From: Flavobacteriaceae bacterium
GTDB lineage: Bacteria > Bacteroidota > Bacteroidia > Flavobacteriales > Flavobacteriaceae
Reading direction: 5' to 3'
DNA: 54,793 nt
NCBI GenBank assembly: GCA_027073495.1
Contig: JALSVQ010000089.1
Span: 65,346 to 120,138, forward strand
Under the pieces are notes generated by a model. That model had not been told where the DNA came from. It ran no database searches and saw only the letters and a list, made by a program, of their open reading frames with translations. The translations under genes were made by a program, and so were the position numbers. Positions 43,736 to 51,155 of the stretch are shown here, piece by piece; position 1 is the first letter of the stretch, and each line of letters opens with the position of its first letter.

Positions 43736-44638
43736 CTACTGCATCAAATCCATAAATACATCTTCAATAGTAGGTTTTGTTTGGGATATTTCTATATTTT
43801 CGTTTCCTTTTTCTTGTAAATACGTTATTAATTCTTCTTTATTAAAATTGTCATTGTTATCTATATAATGAATAAATTCGCCAAAAGGAAAAACACTATA
43901 ACTATTAGGATAATTTTTTAAATCTGTTATTAATTTATAGGTTTCTTTGGCGTTGACATTATAGATTTTTCTATTGAATTTATTGGTAATATTCATTGGT
44001 GTATCGATATCTAAAATTTCACCTTTATCTATCAAAGCAATTCTGTCGCATAGTTCGGCTTCATCCATATAAGGTGTTGAAACCAGAATGGTAATTCCTT
44101 TTTTTTGCAATTTTTTAAGCATTTGCCAAAATTCCTGACGTGAAACTGCATCTACTCCTGTTGTTGGTTCATCGAGAAATAATACTTTTGGTTTGTGAAT
44201 TAAAGCACAACTCAAAGCTAATTTTTGTTTCATTCCTCCACTTAAATCACCAGCTTTTCTGTTTTTAAAAGGTGCTATTTGCTCATAAATATCTTTGATT
44301 AAATCGTAATTTGCTTCGACTGTTGTTCCAAAAATGGTTGCAAAAAATTCTAAATTCTCTTGGATAGTTAAATCCATATACAAAGAAAATTTTCCAGGCA
44401 TATAACCAACGTGATTTCTAATATCTTTATAATTTGCTAACACGTCATATTGAGCAACGGTTGCAGTTCCTTCATCAGCAATTAACAAGGTAGTTAATAT
44501 ACGAAATAGTGTTGTTTTCCCTGCTCCATCAGAGCCAATTAAACCGAATAGTTCGTTTTTCTTAACATTAAAACTTACGTTTTTTAAGGCTTGTGTATCG
44601 CCAAATGATTTTGATATGTTTTGTATTGTTATGCTCAT
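43736..44638 (-). CDS. ABC transporter ATPase, like the N-terminal half of YbhF
   Basis: A 300-residue ATPase with Walker A GSDGAGKT at 35-42, signature LSGGMKQKL near 137, Walker B VLFLDEPTTGVD and the H-loop as STPYMDEAE, in which Pro-Tyr replaces the usual His position. This is characteristic of the N-terminal half of YbhF. A C-terminal extension of about 80 residues follows the ATPase core. It is split here from its partner ATPase, whereas E. coli has them fused. Confidence 0.93.
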   Translation of the reverse strand: MSITIQNISKSFGDTQALKNVSFNVKKNELFGLIGSDGAGKTTLFRILTTLLIADEGTATVAQYDVLANYKDIRNHVGYMPGKFSLYMDLTIQENLEFFATIFGTTVEANYDLIKDIYEQIAPFKNRKAGDLSGGMKQKLALSCALIHKPKVLFLDEPTTGVDAVSRQEFWQMLKKLQKKGITILVSTPYMDEAELCDRIALIDKGEILDIDTPMNITNKFNRKIYNVNAKETYKLITDLKNYPNSYSVFPFGEFIHYIDNNDNFNKEELITYLQEKGNENIEISQTKPTIEDVFMDLMQ

Positions 44639-44716
44639 TATTGTTATGAGTTTATAAAGTTAAAAGTTTGTAAAGTTGAAAGTTCTTAAAGTTGCATAAG
44701 TATGGTTGTAAGTGGT
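44639..44716 (-). repeat. Operon leader repeat, copy 4 (before YbhF N-half gene)
   Basis: On the plus strand: GTTATGAGTTTATAAAGTTA, then AAAGTTTGTAAAGTTGAAAG and TTCTTAAAGTTGC. It is the shortest, lacking the GTAGGTCTTAT end seen in copies 3 and 5. Confidence 0.65.
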
Positions 44717-45064
44717 TTATTTAATGCTTTTGATTAAGCCTGATAGTAATTTTGATATTTCTAATGATAAATTATAAAATATTTTAAATTGTTCATCGGT
44801 TATTTTATTCAATTCTTTTGCTAAATACAACATTGAACGTACTTCTCCACAAGAACCTTTAGCTACAAATAAGAAATAAGTAAACTCTTTGTTTGATTTT
44901 CGTTCAAAACCTTCGGTAATATTGTTCATTATAGAAACAGACGCTCTTTCTATCTGATTTTTGAAACCAAAATCACGAGTTTCTTTAAAAGTATTATAAA
45001 TTGCAATTGTAAGTTCTTTACTTTTTTGCCAAGAAATAATATCTTCAAATCTGTTAATTTTCAT
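44717..45064 (-). CDS. S23 ribosomal-type four-helix-bundle protein
   Basis: A 115-residue protein of the 23S rRNA-intervening-sequence/four-helix-bundle family. Family phrases are RFEDIISWQKSKEL at the start, FGFKNQIERASVSIMNNITEGFER in the centre and FLFVAKGSCGEVRSML. Such proteins form pentameric barrels; function is mostly unknown, and Avd of diversity-generating retroelements is a distant relative. Here it sits inside an efflux operon between HlyD and an ATPase gene, on the same strand, with a leader repeat on each side. It may be a later insertion. Confidence 0.88.
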   Translation of the reverse strand: MKINRFEDIISWQKSKELTIAIYNTFKETRDFGFKNQIERASVSIMNNITEGFERKSNKEFTYFLFVAKGSCGEVRSMLYLAKELNKITDEQFKIFYNLSLEISKLLSGLIKSIK

Positions 45065-45200
45065 TTGTTATGAGTTTATTAAGTTATAAGTTCTTAAAGT
45101 TGAAAGTTCATAAAGTGATATTAAATTTGTAAATTGTAGGTCTTATATATATTACTTTCCACTTTCCACTTTCCACTTTCCACTTTCCACTTTCTACTTT
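45065..45200 (-). repeat. Operon leader repeat, copy 5 (before the four-helix-bundle gene)
   Basis: On the plus strand: GTTATGAGTTTATTAAGTTA, TAAGTTCTTAAAGTTGAAAG, CATAAAGTGATATTAAATTT, then AAATTGTAGGTCTTATATAT and the ACTTTCC heptamer tract. It matches copy 3 over nearly the whole length. Confidence 0.7.
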
Positions 45201-45202
45201 CT
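45154..45202. repeat. Heptanucleotide tandem repeat (ACTTTCC/T)7
   Basis: Five ACTTTCC units (45154-45188) are followed by two ACTTTCT units to 45202. The tract touches the stop codon of the membrane-fusion gene (45201-45203). A shorter form occurs near 42910. Confidence 0.9.
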
Positions 45203-46082
45203 ACTCCGTAATCCACATTTCCGCAGGCATTCCAACTTTTATTGCGCCGTCATTTTTTACTTTTACTTTTATGGCATAAACCAAGTTGACACGTTCTTCT
45301 TTGGTTTGAATAATTTTTGGTGTGAATTCAGCTTCTGATGCAATCCAACTTACTTTACCTTGATAATCTTTTTGACCATCTGCTTTATCAATTTTTATGG
45401 TTACGGTATCGCCAATTTTAATATTTGCCAATTGCTTTTCAGAAATATATCCTTTAAAATCCATTGTAGCTAAGTCTGCTATTTTATATAAAGGTCTTCC
45501 AAAAGAAGTAATTTCATTCACTTCGGCATATTTTGTTAAAATCGTTCCGTTAGTAGGGTTTTTTAGAATTGCTTTTTGAATTTGTTCATCAATTACTTCA
45601 ATTTGCGCGTTTATAGGATTTACCCCTTTTAACACCGGTTTATCTTGAGATTTTGCTGCGCTGATTTGCTCTTTAATTACAGTAATTCTATCATTAATAT
45701 CGTCTAATTGTTTTTGAGTTCCTGCATTTTCGCTAATTAGATTTTCTATACGTGTTTTATTGCGATAAGCGCTTTGTAATTGTGCTTTTAACACCTTTAC
45801 TTGCGAGGTAATTGTTTTCGATTTTGAATAAACCACCGTTTTTGAAGCTAATAATTGCGCCTTTTTTAAATGTAACGGAATGGTATCAATCACTGCTACT
45901 AAATCGCCTTTTTTAAGCGTTTGCCCTTCATCTACATTAAATTGTACTAATTTTCCGTTGGCTTCTGCTGAAATGGTTGTTTCTGTAGCTTCAAAATTTC
46001 CGTAAGCATCTGCTCTTTCGCTTTGTTTTTTACACGAAAAAAGTGTAAAAACAATTCCGATAATAATTATTTTTAGTTTCAT
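45201..46082 (-). CDS. HlyD/YbhG-like membrane fusion lipoprotein
   Basis: A 293-residue periplasmic adaptor. A lipobox (LFSC, Cys17) suggests anchoring to the inner membrane by lipid. The biotinyl-lipoyl-like part starts near 35 (ISAEANGKLVQFNVDEGQTL), a coiled-coil hairpin runs from about 75 to 150, and the beta-barrel part follows (ITSFGRPLYKIADLATMDF, GDTVTIKIDKADG). It would link the ABC permeases to the TolC-type channel encoded 4 bp upstream. Confidence 0.9.
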   Translation of the reverse strand: MKLKIIIIGIVFTLFSCKKQSERADAYGNFEATETTISAEANGKLVQFNVDEGQTLKKGDLVAVIDTIPLHLKKAQLLASKTVVYSKSKTITSQVKVLKAQLQSAYRNKTRIENLISENAGTQKQLDDINDRITVIKEQISAAKSQDKPVLKGVNPINAQIEVIDEQIQKAILKNPTNGTILTKYAEVNEITSFGRPLYKIADLATMDFKGYISEKQLANIKIGDTVTIKIDKADGQKDYQGKVSWIASEAEFTPKIIQTKEERVNLVYAIKVKVKNDGAIKVGMPAEMWITE

Positions 46083-46086
46083 TTTA

Positions 46087-47343
46087 TTATTTTTTATTTC
46101 CTATTAATGTATTGTAATTTACTTTAGCTAATTGTAATTGTATTTGATGTGTTTTGCGTAAAATTTCAGCTTCGTTAAGATTGCTCAATTCCGTTACATA
46201 AGTCGATGCTGTGATGACACCATTTTTAAGTTGTGATGCAACGGTTTTAAGTACTTTCTTACGTAAATTAATGATGTTATTATCACTGTTTACCGTACTT
46301 TCTAAACGCTCAATTGAAGCTTTTTGTTTGTCTAAAGCAATTTTTGTTTGTAATTCAAAAACTTCTTTCTGATTGTCAATAAACGCCTTGTTTAATACTA
46401 CTTTTTCTTTTTGTTTTTTGCTCACATTCCAATCAAAAGGGTTCCATTGTAGTTTTAAACCAACAATATAATAAGGTTGCAAACTATTGTCTAACATATT
46501 TAGCGCTGGATTTCCCACACCACCTTGTGCAAAACCGACTAATTTTGGTGCGTTTTTATGATCAAATATTTTGCTATTATTGGTTATTTCTTCTTTTTTT
46601 AAAGCAAATAACTCCAATTCTGGACGTTTCAATTCCGTTGTTAAAACTTCTGGAATTATTGATTTATCAAAGTTTGCTTTGGTAACATCTTGCTGAATTA
46701 GACTTGAAATAGTTTGTTTTAAAGCTAATATTTGATTGCTATTATCGGCTATTTTTTGGGCTACTTTTAAACGTTCTGCTTCTAAAATAGCATCTTGCGA
46801 TGGCAACAAAACACCGTATTTTATACCTGTTTTCACTTCTTTAAGTTTGGCTTCTAAAAGGCTTAATTTGTCTTTTAATAAAACTTCTTTTTCTTGTAAT
46901 AACAATACTGAATAATACAACTGATTAAGTTGCATTCTGTTTTGATACACATTGACTTCTAAAACTTTTTTCTTTGATAAATTGCTGTTTTTTTTAGCGT
47001 TTATTGTTGCTTTAAGCAAACCACCATCATAAATTAATTGATTGACATTGGCATAAGCTTTATATTGTAATAAATTTGGTTTTTCAATGGCAATATTAGG
47101 CAATTGAATAGGCAAACTGGTTACATCTGACAATAAATTGCCTTGCGCCACCAAATTAAAAGCAGGTTTCTTTTTGTTTTTTAAAACCGCAACATCAAGT
47201 GCGTTTTGTTGGTCTATAGTTGCTGCTTGTTTGAGTAATGGATGATTTTTATCCAACAGTTGATAGCAATCTTGCAGACTGATACTTTGCTGCGCAAAAA
47301 CCGTATTTCCGACCAAGAATAATAGTATAAATAGTCTTTTCAT
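46087..47343 (-). CDS. TolC family outer-membrane efflux protein
   Basis: A 418-residue outer-membrane factor. A signal peptide ends near FA/QQ at residue 17, and the two repeated OEP halves each have long helices with phrases such as NQLIYDGG, LQWNPFDWNVSKKQKEKV and ASTYVTELSNLNEAE. It would form a trimeric channel through the outer membrane and periplasm, used by the pump encoded downstream. An in-frame ATG 15 codons upstream (47388) was rejected because the signal peptide starts at 47343. Confidence 0.9.
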   Translation of the reverse strand: MKRLFILLFLVGNTVFAQQSISLQDCYQLLDKNHPLLKQAATIDQQNALDVAVLKNKKKPAFNLVAQGNLLSDVTSLPIQLPNIAIEKPNLLQYKAYANVNQLIYDGGLLKATINAKKNSNLSKKKVLEVNVYQNRMQLNQLYYSVLLLQEKEVLLKDKLSLLEAKLKEVKTGIKYGVLLPSQDAILEAERLKVAQKIADNSNQILALKQTISSLIQQDVTKANFDKSIIPEVLTTELKRPELELFALKKEEITNNSKIFDHKNAPKLVGFAQGGVGNPALNMLDNSLQPYYIVGLKLQWNPFDWNVSKKQKEKVVLNKAFIDNQKEVFELQTKIALDKQKASIERLESTVNSDNNIINLRKKVLKTVASQLKNGVITASTYVTELSNLNEAEILRKTHQIQLQLAKVNYNTLIGNKK

Positions 47344-47344
47344 T

Positions 47345-47731
47345 TTAGTTTGTTTTATTATTAATTGTAAATTTTGCAACCAAAGCAAATAGTGTAGTGA
47401 TGCTTAATCTAAAAATTAAAGCACCATAAGTATCTGCTTTGTGAATGCCTCCATTAGCTATAAAATTATTGAAGGTAAAAAAAGTTATTAGTAATGCTAA
47501 AACCGCCAAACCAAGCAAAAATGCTGTCCATTTTTTTGATTTTAGAAATCCGTAAGCAGCAGTGATATACGCTATTCCACAAAAGAAATTGACCCAAATC
47601 ACAAAAGGTGTGTAGCCTGCATTTTTTTCTCGCATTCCGAATAGATCTAACAATATGGTACTTGTTAAAAACATGGTTAACAAGCCAAAAGCGGTTAAGA
47701 CTGTTGCTGGCACGTATTTTGTTAGTTTCAT
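47345..47731 (-). CDS. Small four-helix membrane protein, unknown
   Basis: A 128-residue protein with four predicted membrane helices: YVPATVLTAFGLLTMFLTST, PFVIWVNFFCGIAYITAAYG, WTAFLLGLAVLALLITFFTF and ALIFRLSITTLFALVAKF. No family is recognised for certain. It lies between a cytochrome c gene and tolC and ends 1 bp before the tolC start, so it belongs to the operon. An upstream start at 47809 was rejected because its extra 26 residues are hydrophilic and come from the repeat-like DNA at 47741-47781. Confidence 0.75.
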   Translation of the reverse strand: MKLTKYVPATVLTAFGLLTMFLTSTILLDLFGMREKNAGYTPFVIWVNFFCGIAYITAAYGFLKSKKWTAFLLGLAVLALLITFFTFNNFIANGGIHKADTYGALIFRLSITTLFALVAKFTINNKTN

Positions 47732-47740
47732 TTTAGTTTT

Positions 47741-47781
47741 AGATTTCTCGGCGCTCCTTTGGTCGCTTTGTCGAAAGGACA
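47741..47781. repeat. AGATTTCTCGG...TCGAAAGGACA intergenic element
   Basis: AGATTTCTCGGCGC, a variable centre, then GTCGAAAGGACA resembles the element at 12220-12248. It lies in the 70-bp gap between the cytochrome c gene and the small membrane protein gene. Confidence 0.4.
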
Positions 47782-47801
47782 TTATGGCTTCTTTATTAAT
47801 T

Positions 47802-48590
47802 CTACTCAAAAAAATTATTGAATTTTTTAAATTTATTTATTAAAGTTTGTTGTTCCTTTTTTGCAGCATCTATTGTTTTTGCCGCAATCATATTGTGCAT
47901 ATTTCCTTCTATATTATGAAAGAATTTTTGAATTTGTCCAAAAGTTTTATCATCATATGTTTTATCTAATAAAATCTTTTTAGTATTAGAAAACACATCT
48001 TTACCTAATTGGTTATATGCTGTTACATCATTAGATTTAAAATTATTTAATTGTTCGTTGATTGTTGCTATAACTTTTTTAGAATTGTCATTCAACTGCC
48101 ATTTTTTACCATCATTCAAGGCTAATTTACCGTGATTTTCTTTATGCATTTTTGGCATATTTCCAAAATCTATTTCATAAAGTGTTTCAGCTATTAGTTG
48201 TAAATCAGCATCAGAGACTGTTATCTTAGGCATTAAATTAAATTTTCTAACAGCGCCAGGCATCATCACTTTATCTTCTGAGGGGCTTTTTACCCAAGTT
48301 TTTATAGCAGTAACAAATGCTTCTTTTTTTGGATAACTTGGTTTATAATGTTCTTGTACACGTAGCATTGGTGGAGCAATCATTTGCCCTCTTTTAGAAG
48401 GATCTGGTTTTTCCATATGACAAACAAAACAGTTTGTTTTCATAAGCTCATAACCTTTTGGATTGATCTTGGTTTCTTGTGCAGTTTCTTGCTGTACTTG
48501 TGTTGTTTTTGTATCCTCTTTTTTATTATTACTACAGTTTAATAATAAAAGGCTTGTAAACGCAATTATAATAATGGTTACTTTTTTCAT
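47802..48590 (-). CDS. Cytochrome c lipoprotein in the efflux operon
   Basis: A 262-residue protein with a lipobox (LLNC, Cys19) and one haem-binding motif CFVCH (Cys54, Cys57, His58). Methionines in VMMPGAVRKFNLMP could be the distal ligand. The C-terminal part (about 150-262) is helical and contains no second haem site; its role is unknown. It sits between a CMD-family gene and a small membrane protein gene in the TetR-headed operon. Confidence 0.85.
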   Translation of the reverse strand: MKKVTIIIIAFTSLLLLNCSNNKKEDTKTTQVQQETAQETKINPKGYELMKTNCFVCHMEKPDPSKRGQMIAPPMLRVQEHYKPSYPKKEAFVTAIKTWVKSPSEDKVMMPGAVRKFNLMPKITVSDADLQLIAETLYEIDFGNMPKMHKENHGKLALNDGKKWQLNDNSKKVIATINEQLNNFKSNDVTAYNQLGKDVFSNTKKILLDKTYDDKTFGQIQKFFHNIEGNMHNMIAAKTIDAAKKEQQTLINKFKKFNNFFE

Positions 48591-48610
48591 TATGATTTAT
48601 TTTTAGGTGA

Positions 48611-48979
48611 TTATGAATTTAAATTTTCTAAAATATACTCCGCATTACCATAAGTACCAGAACTTGCAGCGTGACGCACAATTTTGATAACGGCTATAAT
48701 CTCTTCTTTAGTAGCGCCTTGACTTATAGCAGCATTATATTGTGCTTTAATACAGGCTTGGTTGTTTGTTGCAAGTGCTGCTGAAAGGTAAATTAACGTT
48801 TTTATTTTTTGTTCAAATGGTGATTTTGGATCATACATACTATCTGCTGATGAAGCTCTTTGAACTGCCAAGCTTTCTGGGAATAAAGCTGCTATATGTT
48901 CAATAGATTTTGGCATTCCATCACCAAATTTCTCTTTCATTGCATTAACCATTTGTTGTGTTTCGTCTACTTTGTTCAT
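48611..48979 (-). CDS. Carboxymuconolactone decarboxylase-family protein, atypical
   Basis: A 122-residue protein of the CMD/AhpD fold, made of helices. The region NNQACIKAQYNAAISQGATKEE matches the family core, but instead of CxxC and His there is one Cys and Gln (CIKAQ), so AhpD-type thiol peroxidase activity is unlikely. The start MNKVDETQQ at 48979 is preferred; an ATG at 49000 would overlap the tetR stop. It is the second gene of the operon, 4 bp after tetR. Confidence 0.8.
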   Translation of the reverse strand: MNKVDETQQMVNAMKEKFGDGMPKSIEHIAALFPESLAVQRASSADSMYDPKSPFEQKIKTLIYLSAALATNNQACIKAQYNAAISQGATKEEIIAVIKIVRHAASSGTYGNAEYILENLNS

Positions 48980-48983
48980 AATT

Positions 48984-49598
48984 TTAATATTTAATTGCAT
49001 TTATAATAAAATCAGCTACATACTTTTTGCGCTGAGTGATGATTTCATCGTATTGTTTGTTGTTTTTATCCAGAATTACTGTCATTAGCGGTTTGGTAAT
49101 GATAGGAAATACACAAAGCGAAATAACGTCTAAAAATAGTTGTTCTGCACTAATGGGTTTTATTTCTTTATTTTGGATAAGTATTGCTATTTCTTCTCTT
49201 AATTTATCTCTTACAGAAACATCAAAATTATGATCTAAAGTGGTTTTTAAAATTTCGGGGTTTCTACGTAATTCATTAATAATAAACAAGGGAATATAGC
49301 TGTGTTTACTTATAAATGTGATATATTTATCCGTGAAATTGCGAATTTTATCAAATAAATGTTCCTCAGTATTGATAATCTCCACCACTTTTGGAGCCAT
49401 TAAATTAATAGCCGATTTAAAAACAGCTTCAAATAATTTTTGTTTGCTTCTATAATAATAATGCAACATCGCTTTATTTATACCTGCTTTATCTGCAATT
49501 TCTTGCATACGCGCGCCTTCCATTCCTTTGTGTTGAAAAATGTCTTTGGCTGCATCTAAAATCAGTGCTTCGGTATTATTTTCTTTGTTTTTTGTCAT
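48984..49598 (-). CDS. TetR/AcrR family transcriptional regulator
   Basis: A 204-residue regulator, probably repressing the efflux operon it heads. The helix-turn-helix lies at about 25-46 (MQEIADKAGINKAMLHYYY). The C-terminal ligand domain contains YIPLFIINELRRN. It resembles CecR, which governs ybhGFSR in E. coli, by gene context. A palindrome AACCGCTTGGTT at 49619-49630 covers the predicted transcription start. Confidence 0.92.
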   Translation of the reverse strand: MTKNKENNTEALILDAAKDIFQHKGMEGARMQEIADKAGINKAMLHYYYRSKQKLFEAVFKSAINLMAPKVVEIINTEEHLFDKIRNFTDKYITFISKHSYIPLFIINELRRNPEILKTTLDHNFDVSVRDKLREEIAILIQNKEIKPISAEQLFLDVISLCVFPIITKPLMTVILDKNNKQYDEIITQRKKYVADFIINAIKY

Positions 49599-49600
49599 TT

Positions 49601-49651
49601 GGTTTAATTAAATAGTTTAACCGCTTGGTTGACAAAAGTAATACAAATATA
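49601..49651 (-). promoter_or_regulatory. tetR promoter with overlapping palindromic operator
   Basis: Two -7 candidates on the minus strand, TACTTTTG (49633-49640) and TATATTTG (49644-49651). Just downstream lie AACC-GCTT-GGTT (49619-49630) and an imperfect GGTTTAA...TTTAACC repeat (49601-49622). The position at the start site fits autorepression by TetR. Confidence 0.5.
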
Positions 49652-50105
49652 TTTAGGAACACTTATTTTGCTAATATGTTATAGTGATTTTAGTTACATA
49701 ACAATTTAACATATTAATTATAAGAGTTTTGTGAGTAGTAATTTCAAATCATTTGGTTCAATTTTAAAAGAAATTGTAGCATTGTAAAACGAAAAAACAT
49801 CGTGCTATAAGAAATAAAAAATATTAAGTTTGAAAAAGACATCCAATATAAGACGTAAAACCACTTTCAATAAAAGGTGAGTGAAAAGACATTTTGTAAA
49901 AGAGAAAGTTTTATAATTAAGGATGCAGGGTAATTTATTAAAAGTTGAAAGCTAAAGAATTTTAGTATAGTTTTAAAATTTACTAATTATAAATAAAATT
50001 TATTTTAAACAGGCTTAAATATAGATTTATTTTATTTTATTAATTAATTTTAAAGGGTTCTATTTAAAATAAAATAAAATAAGAATATAATGACACTCGT
50101 TTAAT
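49652..50105. other. AT-rich intergenic region with long AT-only inverted repeat
   Basis: No gene was found in about 450 bp between tetR and the methyltransferase gene. It contains a TTTTA-type repeat at 50026-50041 and its inverted complement at 50066-50081 (AATAAAATAAAATAA), able to form a 15-bp AT-only stem. The rest is AT-rich without obvious signals. Confidence 0.5.
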
Positions 50106-50143
50106 TAAAAAACACGCTTAAAACCACTTTAAAATGCGTTTTT
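50106..50143 (-). terminator. Weak terminator-like hairpin after the methyltransferase gene
   Basis: On the minus strand AAAAAACGC pairs loosely with GCGTGTTTTTT across AT-rich sequence, followed by T residues. The stem has a bulge, so efficiency is uncertain. Confidence 0.4.
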
Positions 50144-50147
50144 TAAT

Positions 50148-51023
50148 TTATTTATGCTTAAAAACATAAATATGTGAAGAATAATTCGTTTTTTTGAAAG
50201 CTTTTAGGTTTGAAAGTAATCCGATGTAAAAAGCACGTAGCGGATTTGATTTTCCTGTTTTATTTTTTTCACTTAATAAAGAAACATAAAACGAATCAAA
50301 TTTCATAGGTTTAATAGCTACTAATTCAAATTTGTATTTACTAAATAAGTTTTGAATGCTTTTTTTAGAAAAATGCCAAAGATGACGAGGCACATCATAA
50401 GCTGCCCAAAATGCTTTGTAGTATTGCGCATCGTAACTTTGATAATTAGGTACTGCTATAATTAAACGACCATTTGGTTTGAGTAGTTTTTTTAGCTGTG
50501 AAATATACGTGTCTAAATCGGCTACATGCTCCAAAACATGCCAAAGCGTAATGACATCATAGGTGTTTTGTTGCACATCTTCTAAAATAGTAGCTATTGA
50601 TAGTTGTAGTTTTTTGTTTGCTAAATCACGAGCATTTGCATTGGGTTCTACACCTGCAACGTTCCAGTTATTATTTCGACACTGTTTCAAAAAATCTCCT
50701 GTACCACAACCAATATCTAAAAGTGTGTTTTCTTGCGTTTGGAAACTATTAATCAATTTTAACTTTTGGTTTAAAGTGTGTTTTTTAACGCTTTGATATA
50801 TTTTATCAAACAACGATTTATTGGCGTCTGTATGTGAAATATAAGTTTCACTTTGGTAATAAGCTGCTAGATTTTCTGCTTTTGGTTGCGGATTGGTAAC
50901 GAGTAGTTGATTTTTAGAGTCTATTTTTAATTCAAATATTTTGTTAGAAACCATGTAATCTTGACATTTTAAATACGGTTTAAGTTCCGTTTGATCAATT
51001 GGTGAGTTTGTGATTTCTTGCAT
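50148..51023 (-). CDS. Class I SAM-dependent methyltransferase
   Basis: A 291-residue methyltransferase with an N-terminal part of about 90 residues before the core. Motif I is LLDIGCGTGDFL at 101-112, followed by VAGVEPN and the motif IV/post region YDVITLWHVLEHV. This is the Methyltransf_23 type found in enzymes acting on lipids, quinones or sugars; the substrate is unknown. A parS-like site lies between its -7 box and its start. Confidence 0.87.
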   Translation of the reverse strand: MQEITNSPIDQTELKPYLKCQDYMVSNKIFELKIDSKNQLLVTNPQPKAENLAAYYQSETYISHTDANKSLFDKIYQSVKKHTLNQKLKLINSFQTQENTLLDIGCGTGDFLKQCRNNNWNVAGVEPNANARDLANKKLQLSIATILEDVQQNTYDVITLWHVLEHVADLDTYISQLKKLLKPNGRLIIAVPNYQSYDAQYYKAFWAAYDVPRHLWHFSKKSIQNLFSKYKFELVAIKPMKFDSFYVSLLSEKNKTGKSNPLRAFYIGLLSNLKAFKKTNYSSHIYVFKHK

Positions 51024-51050
51024 TGGATAAAAAAATTAGATAAAAAAACG

Positions 51051-51066
51051 TGTTCCACGTGGAACA
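51051..51066. promoter_or_regulatory. parS-like centromere site TGTTCCACGTGGAACA
   Basis: A perfect 16-bp palindrome closely related to the chromosomal parS consensus TGTTnCACGTGnAACA bound by ParB. It lies in the gap between mnmG and the methyltransferase gene, just downstream of that gene's -7 box. Confidence 0.8.
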
Positions 51067-51072
51067 AAGATA
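51065..51072 (-). promoter_or_regulatory. -7 box TATCTTTG of the methyltransferase gene
   Basis: The minus strand reads TATCTTTG about 41 bp before the ATG at 51023. It overlaps the parS-like site by two bases. Confidence 0.45.
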
Positions 51073-51155
51073 GTAATAAAGTTGGAAGTCTGAGGTTAAT
51101 TACAAACTTGAATTTATATTTTTCATTCTTAGTAGTGTGCGATAAAGACTAAAAA

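Noticed and set aside
44717-45064. Avd-like accessory gene of a diversity-generating retroelement
   Set aside because: No reverse transcriptase, template repeat or variable repeat was found nearby; the protein fits the general S23 family.
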